Origin: Oligoflexia bacterium
Lineage (GTDB): Bacteria > Bdellovibrionota > UBA1018 > CAIMNF01
Direction of reading: 5' to 3'
Assembly: GCA_903845155.1 (NCBI GenBank)
Contig: CAIMWN010000232.1
Location: forward strand, 1 to 61,060
Length of the DNA: 61,060 bases
How positions within the stretch are numbered: position 1 is the first letter of the stretch; the number at the start of each line of letters is the position of its first letter. Of this stretch, positions 32,910 through 41,551 are shown piece after piece. Under the pieces are notes generated by a model. It was given only the letters and a program-made list of their open reading frames with translations, searched no databases and had not been told where the DNA came from. Made by a program: the position numbers and the translations under genes.

Positions 32910-34889
32910 CTAATTTGTACTTAAAATATCATCGATGGTTTTAGTTCCGCTCGCCTTTTTTGCTTCATCGGCATCATAGGTCGACTTTAGTTTGGTCCAA
33001 AAGCCCTTGTATTTTTTAAAGTCTTCGATGGATGATAAGCTACCGATACTGGCATCAGTAAGTGACGAGGGAAAAATATCAATCGAGGCTTTGGTGCCAG
33101 TGGATTCATTATTTTGAACATACGCCGCAAGAAACGCTGCATCCGTATTACTCAAAGACAAACATCCATTAGAACCGCCGGTGCCGTGAGCTTCAATGGA
33201 ACCACCCTTGGGACCAGTCTTGTCACTCGCTGGCAAGTCGCTGAGTAAACTATTTCGATCACTCCAATTCCCATAGTCCACGGTAGTAGATATAAAATAC
33301 TTACTCGCTTTGTTTACTCCATTCAAATCAAACGTACCCTCTGGGAGCATCATGTCTTCCTGCTTCAATTTTGGCCCTGGCTTTGTTTGAATCATCATTT
33401 TGCTCACTTCTTTAAAGGGATAGAGCTTACCATTTGCCTGAATATAATAAGTGAGTTTAGATTCGGTCGATAGACCGCTGAGCATTTCTTTATAAGTTTC
33501 CCCATCGCCATCACAATTGACTCGGGCTGGAAATTCAGTTTTCCAACAGTCAATTTCGGCTTGAGTTTCTTTTGCAATTCTCTTTAAATCATCACTGGGT
33601 GGATAGAGAGGGTCATTGATGAATCTGATTGTTTCTTCGAGCTTCGCTATTTTATTGGCCACTGCTGCATTCAGTTGTTTTTTTGCGTCTGCCTCGGTAT
33701 CGCTATTTTTTAATAACTCAGCCTTCAGTGGCGGATAAATATAGGGCTTTTTGGTGCAATCAATAGGGAAGTCAAGGGCATTTGCTTTTTTAAAGATCTC
33801 AAGGTCTACGCAGACTTTCTGTTCCGATAGAGCAAGTACTTTATTCTTTGTCGTTTGTGGTGGATTAAAGGGATTCGAAGGAATGACATTTGCCTGATCT
33901 TTGTCTGCAGGAATGAGTGCTGCAATCTGTTGTGCGAGATTTGCAGATTGTTTTTTATAATCATCAAGACTTGTACTTGCTTCAATCGTTTTCGCGTAAT
34001 CAGATACCGCAGTACTTATGTTTTTATCTACGCTCGCAGCTGTTGGTATAACACAGTCTGTTTTTGCCGATTGAGTCGCATGAGTGACGTTTGCCTTAGC
34101 GGTGATGGTGTCGTTGGCACCAGTGCCTGCAACTGCTTTCGTGTCCGGTTTTGAATTGGTTTGCGGAACAGTGTTAACATCACCTCTTGTGCTCTTACTC
34201 GGGACATCATCAGCCTTACTCGCAACTTTTTTACTTTGCGCTCCTGGGTGATCGTACTTTTCTAGCTCATTTAATTTATTCAAAAATTTCTCGCACATCG
34301 CGGTGCCCGCTTGCTTACTCTTTGAATCTTTCGAACAAACTTTCTTGGCAAGCCTAATTGTTTCTTTAAGGAGGTCGTGATTGAAATCTGCTTTCGTTAA
34401 GAATGCATAACGCACATTAATATCCGCGCTGTTCTTATTAAAGAGTGCCTCACATTGACTAAAAACGGTTTGCTTCTGTTGTTTGTTTCCACTCTCAGCG
34501 CAAAATGTTTTATCAGTTCCGGCATTATTAGATGGAATGGTCCCAAACAAACTTGGGTTACATGCCACGTGACCAGTCCCGCACGCGCGTTCAACTTTAC
34601 TAAATTCTGGGGATCCAAGCGGCGGACCACAACGCCCATCCTCAAGCTGGCTTGGCCATCCGGCATAAAAACAATTCGGCTCTTCGCCTGCGTAAACCAC
34701 GCCGACTAAATTGAAAAATGATTTTGCATAGCCCTCATCAACAGAGACTGCTCTAATCACTTCCTTTGCCGCTTCGATCACATTGATCAATGCGCTTCTC
34801 TCTTCTTTCTTCCGCGCAGGAGCAGCCCGAGCCACATTCACCTGCAGCAAAAACAAGGACAGCAATAGGGTAATGAGCGACGCCTTCAT
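32910..34889 (-). CDS. large exported YafK-like L,D-transpeptidase-fold protein
   Basis: The 659-residue protein has a signal peptide (ASLITLLLSLFLLQVNVARA) and a long N-terminal region with Cys pairs and Lys/Thr/Ala-rich linkers. A C-terminal domain of about 170 residues has LPEGTFDLNG, SIEAHGTGGSNGCLSL and SNTDA. The spacing HG-x3-S-x-GC fits the YafK/DpaA branch of YkuD-type enzymes, which act on peptidoglycan cross-links or on Braun-lipoprotein attachment. The His and Cys are present. The role of the 450-residue N-terminal part is unknown. In a predator it could modify prey or self wall, which is inference. The upstream region to lpxC is 325 bp. Confidence 0.75.
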   Translation of the reverse strand: MKASLITLLLSLFLLQVNVARAAPARKKEERSALINVIEAAKEVIRAVSVDEGYAKSFFNLVGVVYAGEEPNCFYAGWPSQLEDGRCGPPLGSPEFSKVERACGTGHVACNPSLFGTIPSNNAGTDKTFCAESGNKQQKQTVFSQCEALFNKNSADINVRYAFLTKADFNHDLLKETIRLAKKVCSKDSKSKQAGTAMCEKFLNKLNELEKYDHPGAQSKKVASKADDVPSKSTRGDVNTVPQTNSKPDTKAVAGTGANDTITAKANVTHATQSAKTDCVIPTAASVDKNISTAVSDYAKTIEASTSLDDYKKQSANLAQQIAALIPADKDQANVIPSNPFNPPQTTKNKVLALSEQKVCVDLEIFKKANALDFPIDCTKKPYIYPPLKAELLKNSDTEADAKKQLNAAVANKIAKLEETIRFINDPLYPPSDDLKRIAKETQAEIDCWKTEFPARVNCDGDGETYKEMLSGLSTESKLTYYIQANGKLYPFKEVSKMMIQTKPGPKLKQEDMMLPEGTFDLNGVNKASKYFISTTVDYGNWSDRNSLLSDLPASDKTGPKGGSIEAHGTGGSNGCLSLSNTDAAFLAAYVQNNESTGTKASIDIFPSSLTDASIGSLSSIEDFKKYKGFWTKLKSTYDADEAKKASGTKTIDDILSTN

Positions 34890-35004
34890 ATTGAACTTAT
34901 CGGCATGTCATCCCATTCCCAAAAGGTCTCCGACAACTTATTGAAGGACTCAAATAGGACTCAATATAAACTAAAGACCAAAAAAAGGGGACCTTAACGC
35001 GCCC

Positions 35005-35033
35005 CTCAACATAAAGATCGGGACGACCTTTTT
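35005..35033. repeat. 29-bp dispersed repeat, copy 2
   Basis: One mismatch from 9-37. Here the core gives, on the minus strand, AAAGGTCG-TCC-CGATCTTT, an 8-bp stem with one GU pair. It is followed directly by another hairpin (35034-35051). Confidence 0.6.
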
Positions 35034-35051
35034 TGTGCACAAAAGTGCACA
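35034..35051. other. perfect hairpin in the lpxC upstream region
   Basis: TGTGCAC-AAAA-GTGCACA forms a 7-bp stem with a four-base loop, about 125 bp before the sigma-54 promoter of lpxC. It may be an operator or an RNA structure. The remainder of 34890-35175 is AT-rich, with no gene seen. Confidence 0.5.
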
Positions 35052-35175
35052 CATTCACTGTGTACGGTCAGCCACACAATAGATTCTTTTAACAATTGTC
35101 ACTAAAACGACACTCAATAGTTTCTTAACCTTTTGTTATTACAAGATTTATTTATATTTTGCGTTTTCTTAACTC

Positions 35176-35191
35176 TGGCACAAGCGTTGCT
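35176..35191 (+). promoter_or_regulatory. sigma-54 promoter of lpxC
   Basis: TGGCACAAGCGTTGCT matches the sigma-54 consensus TGGCAC-R-N4-TTGCW at every defined position. Transcription would start near 35202, leaving a 13-nt leader with GAGGAA before the ATG at 35215. A TATACT at 35194-35199 has no matching -35. Confidence 0.8.
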
Positions 35192-35214
35192 TATATACTC
35201 TATGAGGAATAAGA

Positions 35215-36171
35215 ATGAGATCCGGAAACCTAAACAATCACAGCTTTCACCAACTAACAATTCGCAGAGAAGTGCGAATTGAAGGTGTTGGTCTTCATTC
35301 TGGAAAGCCAGCTTCGATCCTCATTAAGCCCGCGCTTCCTAACACAGGGATCTTATTTGTGAGACGCGACTTGGAAAGTCCGGTTGCCATTCCAGCTTCG
35401 TTTGAGTTTGTAACTCAAACCAAACTTGCAACTACCCTCGGTCGCAACCATGTGCAGATTGCAACGGTTGAACATCTTCTTTCTGCATTTAAGCTTTTAG
35501 GTATTGATAACGCTCTCGTAGAAGTATTTGGGCCGGAAGTTCCTATCATGGATGGCTCTGCTGCTGCGTTTTGCGAAATGATTTCAGGTGCGGGCGTTTT
35601 TGAACAAGAGGCTCCTAAAAAAGTGGCCATTCTCAAAAAGCGCATTGAAGTTCGCAAAGGCGATAAGATTGCACTCATTGAACCATCACAAAGACTTCAT
35701 ATTCGTGCACGCATTGAATGGGATCATCCCAGCATTGGTACGCAAGAATTCTCATACACGCTTGGGCAAAGTGATTTCCGTGAAATTGCAATGGCCCGTA
35801 CTTTTGGATTCATGAAAGATGTAGAAGCTCTTAAGAAGATGGGCTTAATCCAAGGCGGATCACTCGATAACGCAATCGTGCTCGATGAAGCTCGCGTGGT
35901 AAACAAGGGCGGCCTTCGCTATGCGGACGAATTCGTCAGACATAAGGTTTTAGATGCGATTGGTGATCTTGCACTCGCGCCAATGGCTTTGCTTGGCGAT
36001 ATTTTATTAGTAAAAGCCGGACACGAGCTACATTCTGAACTCATCCATGCGATTTTCTCTAATCCAGAAAACTACGAAGTAAAAACACTGGCCGAGATTT
36101 CTGAAACCTATGAAGCGAAACCCACCTTGTCGCAAATTTGGGCGACCGCAAGTCTCCAAGGTTCCTACTAG
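35215..36171 (+). CDS. lpxC: UDP-3-O-acyl-N-acetylglucosamine deacetylase
   Basis: LpxC is the zinc deacetylase that commits to lipid A synthesis. The 318-residue protein has VGLHSGKPASILIKPA, the zinc-ligand motif ATVEHLLSAFKLLGIDNA (about residue 80), GPEVPIMDGSAAAF, and the second zinc site HKVLDAIGDLALA (about 238-250) with the catalytic histidine in AGHELHSELIHAIF. The family is certain and length is normal. The ATG has GAGGAA upstream. The gene stands alone, convergent with ruvB, and is preceded by a textbook sigma-54 promoter, which is unusual for an essential gene. Confidence 0.96.
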   Translation: MRSGNLNNHSFHQLTIRREVRIEGVGLHSGKPASILIKPALPNTGILFVRRDLESPVAIPASFEFVTQTKLATTLGRNHVQIATVEHLLSAFKLLGIDNALVEVFGPEVPIMDGSAAAFCEMISGAGVFEQEAPKKVAILKKRIEVRKGDKIALIEPSQRLHIRARIEWDHPSIGTQEFSYTLGQSDFREIAMARTFGFMKDVEALKKMGLIQGGSLDNAIVLDEARVVNKGGLRYADEFVRHKVLDAIGDLALAPMALLGDILLVKAGHELHSELIHAIFSNPENYEVKTLAEISETYEAKPTLSQIWATASLQGSY

Positions 36172-36243
36172 GATTCGCACTAGTTTCATCACTTTTCATT
36201 CAGATATAACCCAATAAAAAAAACTTTGAAATGAACGCCGTTT

Positions 36244-37302
36244 CTAAAGAAGCGTCTTCAGCGGAAATCCAAGATGAGTATAAGCCAAATTCGCGGCAAC
36301 TCGACCACGCGGTGTTCTCTGTAAGAAGCCTTCCTGCACCAAAAATGGTTCATACACTTCTTCAATCGTATCGCGCTCTTCTGAAAGAACACTAGAAAGC
36401 GTCTCAATGCCAACTGGACCACCATCAAACTTCTCAATCATGGTGGTGAGCAGTTTTCGATCCATGGAATCTAAGCCACGCGAATCAATTTCAAATAAAT
36501 TCAGGGCTTCATTCGCGGTCATTGAGTCGATACTGAATCCGGAAATAGATTTAAATTTTACTTGAGCGTAATCGCGAACGCGCCTGATGAGTCGGTTTGC
36601 AATTCGAGGCGTGCCCCGTGCGCGCTTTGCAATCTCAAGAGCACCATCGGGGTCAATCTCAACATTTAAAAGTTTTGCAGACCGAGTAACAATCTTAGTG
36701 AGTTCACTTGCATTATAAAAATCAAGCCGCATCTCTACACCAAAACGGCCACGAAGTGGGCTAGAAAGAAGGCCGGTACGAGTGGTTGCTCCTACCAACG
36801 TGAAGCGCGGCAAATCAATTCTCAAGGTTCGGGCACTCGGCCCTTGGCCAATGATCAGATCAAGCTTGAAGTCTTCCATGGCGCCGTAAAGAACTTCTTC
36901 AATCGCCATATGAAGACGATGAATCTCATCAATAAAAAGAACGTCCCCTGGTTGAAGATTAGTGAGAACAGCAGCGAGGTCTCCCTTTTTCTCAACGGTC
37001 GGCCCGGTCACAATATGAATTTGGGTTCCCATCTCGCGCGCGATAATCTGAGCAAGGGTGGTTTTTCCCAGGCCCGGAGGTCCCGCAAGCAATACGTGAT
37101 CAAGCGCATCTCCGCGCTGGCGTGCGGCCTTCATAAAAAGTGAAATTTTTTCTCTTACTGAATCCTGCCCAATGTATTCATCCAGGTGCTGGGGGCGGAG
37201 CGTTTGCTCCACCTGAAACTCGCCACCGGAAGCGGCTTCTGCACCCTCTGTGCTTTCGTTAATATTTTGAGAAACGAGTCGATTCTGTTCCATCTCTGAC
37301 AT
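36244..37302 (-). CDS. ruvB: Holliday junction branch migration ATPase RuvB
   Basis: RuvB is the hexameric AAA+ motor that drives branch migration of Holliday junctions with RuvA. The 352-residue protein has [12 protein letters not shown], Walker [16 protein letters not shown] (about residue 70), Walker [10 protein letters not shown], the sensor [18 protein letters not shown] and the C-terminal winged helix ending RTPRGRVAA. It is the last gene of the SPT-ruvC-ruvA-ruvB set, 15 bp after ruvA. A basic-poor, Glu/Gln-rich N-terminal stretch of about 30 residues precedes the core. Confidence 0.97.
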   Translation of the reverse strand: MSEMEQNRLVSQNINESTEGAEAASGGEFQVEQTLRPQHLDEYIGQDSVREKISLFMKAARQRGDALDHVLLAGPPGLGKTTLAQIIAREMGTQIHIVTGPTVEKKGDLAAVLTNLQPGDVLFIDEIHRLHMAIEEVLYGAMEDFKLDLIIGQGPSARTLRIDLPRFTLVGATTRTGLLSSPLRGRFGVEMRLDFYNASELTKIVTRSAKLLNVEIDPDGALEIAKRARGTPRIANRLIRRVRDYAQVKFKSISGFSIDSMTANEALNLFEIDSRGLDSMDRKLLTTMIEKFDGGPVGIETLSSVLSEERDTIEEVYEPFLVQEGFLQRTPRGRVAANLAYTHLGFPLKTLL

Positions 37303-37317
37303 CGATACCCCCTTGAA

Positions 37318-38004
37318 TTAAAACGAAACCTGAAGTGATTGCTTGATTACATCTTCTACTTGCAAGCTCCCGATTTTTCCGTCTTTGCTTGTGGCTAAAT
37401 GTTTTTTCAATGCAGCTTCAATCATTTGTTTCGCTTGAATTTCTTTATAACCAAGCCCTTGAAGCGCGAGAAACGCTTCAATGAAAAGTTTACTTGATCG
37501 ATCGATGGACTGTGATCCATCTGGAGAGACGGTGACACCTGTCTTGTTCTTCATGTTTTGTTTGCCAAAGAGACCAAGTTCCATTTTTTTCTGAAGCGTG
37601 TCCCTCAGTTCCAAAATCATTCTCTCTGCTGTTTTCTTACCGACTCCCGAAATGTTATTCAGCGAGGCCTTGTCGTCGGTTAATATCATTTGAATCAACG
37701 ACGCTTCATCAGCATGGGAAAGCAGTGAAAGCGCCAGTTTCGGACCAACCCCGGAGACGCTGAGCACGGTAGTAAAAAAATTCTTTTCACTTGGACTCAA
37801 GAACCCAAATAAATCGAGCGCGTCTTCGCGAACATGGGTGTAAAGATAAATTTCTGCCTTTTGACCGGGAATATAAATTTCATAACGAGGATGATCCGGG
37901 GTTTTAATCTGATAACCAACTTGGCCCTGGGCTTCACTTCCCACCACCAGAATCATTTCACCATTTTGACGATCTTTTACGGTTCCCGATAAATACGCTA
38001 GCAT
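37318..38004 (-). CDS. ruvA: Holliday junction DNA helicase subunit RuvA
   Basis: RuvA binds the four-way junction and loads RuvB. From the ATG at 38004 the protein is 228 residues and begins LAYLSGTVKDRQ, the usual RuvA start; a TTG 24 bp upstream is less likely. The OB-fold domain is followed by two helix-hairpin-helix motifs (VSGVGPKLALSLLS and ISGVGKKTAERMILELRD) and the flexible linker leading to the RuvB-binding domain (FLALQGLGYKEIQAKQM). Its gap to ruvC is 75 bp and to ruvB 15 bp. Confidence 0.95.
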   Translation of the reverse strand: MLAYLSGTVKDRQNGEMILVVGSEAQGQVGYQIKTPDHPRYEIYIPGQKAEIYLYTHVREDALDLFGFLSPSEKNFFTTVLSVSGVGPKLALSLLSHADEASLIQMILTDDKASLNNISGVGKKTAERMILELRDTLQKKMELGLFGKQNMKNKTGVTVSPDGSQSIDRSSKLFIEAFLALQGLGYKEIQAKQMIEAALKKHLATSKDGKIGSLQVEDVIKQSLQVSF

Positions 38005-38079
38005 GAATTCATCATTACGCGATTCCAACGGAGAGTAAAGTGAGTTTTGTCTAAAAAATTGGCTTTAACAGAGTGGTAA

Positions 38080-38688
38080 TTAGCGCTTGAGCGGGGCGGT
38101 TTTTGAGGCTTTTGCCCGAGCTACTTTTTCACCAATACTTTCGCCTAAACTCTTTAATGATCCGCCAGATTTTCCTTTTTTTGTAGGCAAAGAATGGGCT
38201 TTGGTTCCAAGAGCATGAGCGAGTGCTAGCGCCAATGCGTCGGAAGCATCGGCAGTTTCAAAATCTTGAACACCTAAAATCATCTGAAGCATTTTTGAAA
38301 CTTGTTCTTTATCAGAACGACCATGGCCCGTGATCATGCTTTTCACTTCAGTGACGCTGTATTCATAAAGTTCGCGGTCAGGGAGCGCGCCGGATAGAAG
38401 AACGACGCCTCTTGCTTGGCCCAACTTAAGCGCCGATACCGCATTCTTTGCAAAGAACACCTTTTCGACTGCCATGGAATGGGGCTTGTGTCTTTGAATT
38501 ACTTCATTGAGCTTGATGAAGATTTCCTTCAGCCGCGAAGGAGTCGTCTCATCCACTGGAATGTTATTATATTCTTTATGAAAAAGATGAATCGTCCCGT
38601 GTTCAAGAACTTTTACTTGGTTACCTTGCTTCTCGATGCAAGCAAAACCTAAAAGCCTTGAGCCCGGATCAATTCCTAATATTTTCAT
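38080..38688 (-). CDS. ruvC: crossover junction endodeoxyribonuclease RuvC
   Basis: RuvC resolves Holliday junctions by paired nicks. The 202-residue protein has ILGIDPGSRLLGFA (catalytic Asp 7), VEKVFFAKNAVSALKLGQARG (catalytic Glu about 74), and DASDALALALAHA (the two catalytic aspartates near 148). A Lys/Ser-rich C-terminal extension of about 30 residues (TKKGKSGGSLKS) makes it longer than the usual 165-175. Its ATG overlaps the stop of the upstream SPT-like gene (TAATG), so the two are translationally coupled. Confidence 0.95.
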   Translation of the reverse strand: MKILGIDPGSRLLGFACIEKQGNQVKVLEHGTIHLFHKEYNNIPVDETTPSRLKEIFIKLNEVIQRHKPHSMAVEKVFFAKNAVSALKLGQARGVVLLSGALPDRELYEYSVTEVKSMITGHGRSDKEQVSKMLQMILGVQDFETADASDALALALAHALGTKAHSLPTKKGKSGGSLKSLGESIGEKVARAKASKTAPLKR

Positions 38689-39953
38689 TATGCGATAGAA
38701 TGGGCGCCAAAGTTTTCAAGAGCAAGTTTATTCAAACGCTCAGTCACTTCAGTGTTACCAAGAACACCGAACGTTTTACCTACTTTTTCAAGGTGTTCAA
38801 GCGCGTAGTCGAGATCGTCTTGGGTATGAGTTGCCATGTAGCTTGTGCGTATGAGTGCACAACCCTCTGGAACTGCGGGACGAACCACTGGAGTAACAAA
38901 TACACCTTCTTCACAAAGCTTTTGTGACATCGCAAACGCCGCGCCATCGTCCCCGATTAAGAGAGGAATGATTGGCGTTTGACTGTTCAGGGTGTTGAAG
39001 CCCAAAGATTTTAATCCTTTGCTCATATAAAGAGTATTCTTGCGCAATTGCTCAATATGATGAGGCTCTGTCTCCATAATATCTAAGCTCTTAAGAGCAG
39101 TCGCGGTAGAGGCCGGACTCATTGCTGCGCTGAAAATAAATGGGCGGGCTTTATGCTTAATGTAATGAACCACATCTGCAGAACCTGCAATGAATCCACC
39201 AATAGAGGCAAATGATTTTGAAAAAGTTCCCATCACGAGATCAACGTCTTGATGCATACCAAAATGTTGGCCCGTGCCTTGTCCGAGGTTTCCTAAAACA
39301 CCCAAAGAGTGCGCATCGTCGACATACATTTTACAGTTATATTTTTTAGCGAGAGCCGAGATCTGAGGTAGTTTTAAAATATCGCCCGACATCGAGAACA
39401 CGCCGTCAGCAACGATAATGGCACCATCATACTTCTCGCGAGAGTTTTTTAGAACTCTCTCAAGATCTTCAACGTCGTTGTGTTTGAAACGAATAGTATC
39501 TCCCAAGGCAACCTGAGTACCTTCGACGATCGAAGCATGATTTTCACGATCACTATAAATTACGTCACTGCGACCAACGAGGGCGCCCAAAGTGCCTTGG
39601 TTTACGAAAAAGCCAGTTGAAAAACAAAGTGCGGCTTCTTTGCCAACAAATTTTGCAAGTCTGGCTTCTAGCTCCTCGTGAATGTCGAGGTTACCGTTCA
39701 AAAAGCGAGATCCGGTACAGCCGGTACCGTATTTATCGACTGCAGTTTTTGCAGCTTCCATCACGCGACGGTCATGGGTAAGTCCGAGATAGTTATTCGA
39801 GCCAATCATCACTTGGCGCTTGCCATGAGTGACCACATTATTTCCGGTCGAGGCCGTGATGGGACGAAAATAAGGATAGAGGCCCATCGCTTGAAGTTTT
39901 TTGGCGTCCTCGAATCGGTAGGCTTTTGCAAATAAATCACCGTTTGTGCTCAT
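38688..39953 (-). CDS. alpha-oxoamine synthase, serine palmitoyltransferase-like
   Basis: These PLP enzymes condense an amino acid with an acyl-CoA. The 421-residue protein has the PLP lysine in GTFSKSFASIGGFIAG (about residue 245), DDAHSLGVLG before it, and the N-terminal GSNNYLGL and KYGTGCTGSRFLNGNLDIH. The FSKSF form and the GSRFLNG segment fit serine palmitoyltransferases of sphingolipid-making bacteria better than BioF (FGKA) or Kbl (LGKA). If right, it makes 3-ketodihydrosphingosine for sphingolipids. TAAGGGAG precedes the ATG, and a good promoter lies at 39977-40006. It is the first gene of the ruvCAB operon. Kbl or BioF activity cannot be excluded. Confidence 0.78.
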   Translation of the reverse strand: MSTNGDLFAKAYRFEDAKKLQAMGLYPYFRPITASTGNNVVTHGKRQVMIGSNNYLGLTHDRRVMEAAKTAVDKYGTGCTGSRFLNGNLDIHEELEARLAKFVGKEAALCFSTGFFVNQGTLGALVGRSDVIYSDRENHASIVEGTQVALGDTIRFKHNDVEDLERVLKNSREKYDGAIIVADGVFSMSGDILKLPQISALAKKYNCKMYVDDAHSLGVLGNLGQGTGQHFGMHQDVDLVMGTFSKSFASIGGFIAGSADVVHYIKHKARPFIFSAAMSPASTATALKSLDIMETEPHHIEQLRKNTLYMSKGLKSLGFNTLNSQTPIIPLLIGDDGAAFAMSQKLCEEGVFVTPVVRPAVPEGCALIRTSYMATHTQDDLDYALEHLEKVGKTFGVLGNTEVTERLNKLALENFGAHSIA

Positions 39954-39976
39954 AAAAATCTCCCTTAATTCAATAG

Positions 39977-40006
39977 GTTATAACGCATAACCCCTAGTTT
40001 TTGCAA
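39977..40006 (-). promoter_or_regulatory. promoter of the SPT-ruvCAB operon with inverted repeat
   Basis: On the minus strand TTGCAA (40006-40001) and TATAAC (39982-39977) are 18 bases apart. The -10 lies in an inverted repeat GGTTAT-AACGC-ATAACC (39976-39992), a possible operator. Confidence 0.5.
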
Positions 40007-40021
40007 GATAAAATTGAAGCA

Positions 40022-40049
40022 TTGCATTAACATACCAATTTGGTATACT
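40022..40049 (+). promoter_or_regulatory. promoter with operator-like palindrome
   Basis: TTGCAT (40022) and TATACT (40044-40049) are 16 bases apart. The 15-bp perfect palindrome ATACCAA-T-TTGGTAT (40032-40046) covers the spacer and runs into the -10, a position typical of repressor binding. Confidence 0.55.
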
Positions 40050-40079
40050 ACTAGAAAGAGAAAGGGAGAGGCTAAGCTA

Positions 40080-40469
40080 TTGATTAATAACGTGAACCGA
40101 CCACCGAAACTGATTCTTTTGCAGGCCTCCAAGCAAGCCGAAAACGATCCTGGCTCTAGTCAGGGGAGCGGCATGGCTTACGACGGCCCCCCCCAAAAGG
40201 ATCAGAAGAAAGAGGCGGAGCCTGAGTTAAAACCCCAAGCGAATACCACTTCGTCTGCACCTTCCGCAGATGAGTCGACGCCTTCCTTGAGAGTAGTTAC
40301 TTCTGTTGAACAAACTGGGATGACTTCGGTTGTGATGGATCTTCTAGAAAAGCGGAAGCAATACGACACTTCCCACTCCACCCCAGGACTCAGCACCCGG
40401 CTTGCGTCTATGTACAGCGCCGACTCTTCTCCCGCAAAAGGTGTCCTCCTCAATCGAAAAGCAGAGTAG
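40080..40469 (+). CDS. small hydrophilic protein of unknown function
   Basis: From the TTG at 40080, eight bases after GGGAGAGG, the protein is about 130 residues; a TTG at 40014 would lie upstream of the promoter and is unlikely. It is hydrophilic and low-complexity (Ser, Pro, Gln, Glu, Lys), without signal peptide, membrane helix or known domain. The C-terminal third, with VVMDLLEKRKQYD and LSTRLASMYSADSSP, is less disordered. The clear Shine-Dalgarno and a promoter with a palindrome support its being a real, regulated gene. It precedes the threonine aldolase by 42 bp. Function unknown. Confidence 0.5.
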   Translation: MINNVNRPPKLILLQASKQAENDPGSSQGSGMAYDGPPQKDQKKEAEPELKPQANTTSSAPSADESTPSLRVVTSVEQTGMTSVVMDLLEKRKQYDTSHSTPGLSTRLASMYSADSSPAKGVLLNRKAE

Positions 40470-40511
40470 CTTAGAAACATTATTCCTCACCAACCGAAAT
40501 ACAAAACTTCT

Positions 40512-41549
40512 ATGAAGCAAAAAATAAATTTCGCGAGCGACAACCATGCCGGAATTCACGTACAAGTGCTCGACCACATCATCAAAGCAAATGTCGGCTC
40601 TGTACCAGCCTACGGCACAGACTCCATCACCGAACTCGCGATCAGCAAAATGAAAGAGCACTTTGGTGGCAACGCTGAGATCTTCTTCGTAGGAAATGGA
40701 ACTGCCGCTAACGTGCTCGGGCTCAAATCCGCAGTCCGCTCTTACGAAGCCATTCTTTGTTCAAATCTCGCGCATATCCACACATCAGAATGTGGCGCTC
40801 CAGAAGCTTTGATTGGTTGCAAACTCATAGCAGCGCCCTCTACTCACGGGAAGATTGATCCTTCAACTCTCGAAATTTATTTTGAAAGGAAAAAAAATAC
40901 CAACTCCGCACCCATAAGAGTGATTTCGGTCTCACAATCTACTGAATACGGAACAGTCTATTCACTTCAAGAATTAAAGCAGCTTGCCGCTTTCGCACAG
41001 AGCAAAAATTGTTATTTCCATGTGGATGGAGCAAGGTTCTCAAACGCTGTGGCCGCCATTGGATGTACGTTGGGCGAGATGAGCAATGATATCGGGATAG
41101 ACATCCTTTCTTTTGGTGGAACCAAAAATGGCCTTATGAGCGCTGAAGCCATTGTCATTTTTAACCCACAACTAAAAGAGAATTTTCCTTTTATTAGAAA
41201 ACAAGGGCTTCATCTCACGTCCAAAATGCGTTTTGTTTCGGCACAGTTTTTAGCTTATTTTGAGGGTGAACTTTGGAGAAAGAACGCAAGTCACTCAAAT
41301 CAAATGGCGCTTCACCTTAAAGACTCCCTCTTAAAATTCATTCCCCACATTCATGTCACCCAGGCCGTTCAATCAAACGCGGTCTTTGCAAGGATTCCAG
41401 AATCCATCATTGAAAAACTCCTAGACGAATTTCACTTTCATGTTTGGAATAAAAGCCTAAACGAGGTGCGTCTCATGTGCTCCGTAGACACAACCCTGGA
41501 TGAGATCAAGCTATTCTCCAGTTCAATATCAATGCATCTGGAAAAATAA
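40512..41549 (+). CDS. ltaE: low-specificity L-threonine aldolase
   Basis: The PLP enzyme splits threonine or allo-threonine into glycine and acetaldehyde. The 345-residue protein has NFASDNHAGIHVQVL, FFVGNGTAANVLGLKS, HIHTSECGAPE, FHVDGARFSNAVA (PLP-binding Asp/Arg region) and SFGGTKNGLMSAEAIV with the Schiff-base lysine near residue 203. The family is clear; stereospecificity is not predictable. It ends 2 bp before the convergent TPR gene. It may supply glycine, and it stands close to another PLP enzyme of amino-acid metabolism across a divergent promoter region. Confidence 0.9.
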   Translation: MKQKINFASDNHAGIHVQVLDHIIKANVGSVPAYGTDSITELAISKMKEHFGGNAEIFFVGNGTAANVLGLKSAVRSYEAILCSNLAHIHTSECGAPEALIGCKLIAAPSTHGKIDPSTLEIYFERKKNTNSAPIRVISVSQSTEYGTVYSLQELKQLAAFAQSKNCYFHVDGARFSNAVAAIGCTLGEMSNDIGIDILSFGGTKNGLMSAEAIVIFNPQLKENFPFIRKQGLHLTSKMRFVSAQFLAYFEGELWRKNASHSNQMALHLKDSLLKFIPHIHVTQAVQSNAVFARIPESIIEKLLDEFHFHVWNKSLNEVRLMCSVDTTLDEIKLFSSSISMHLEK

Positions 41550-41551
41550 AA

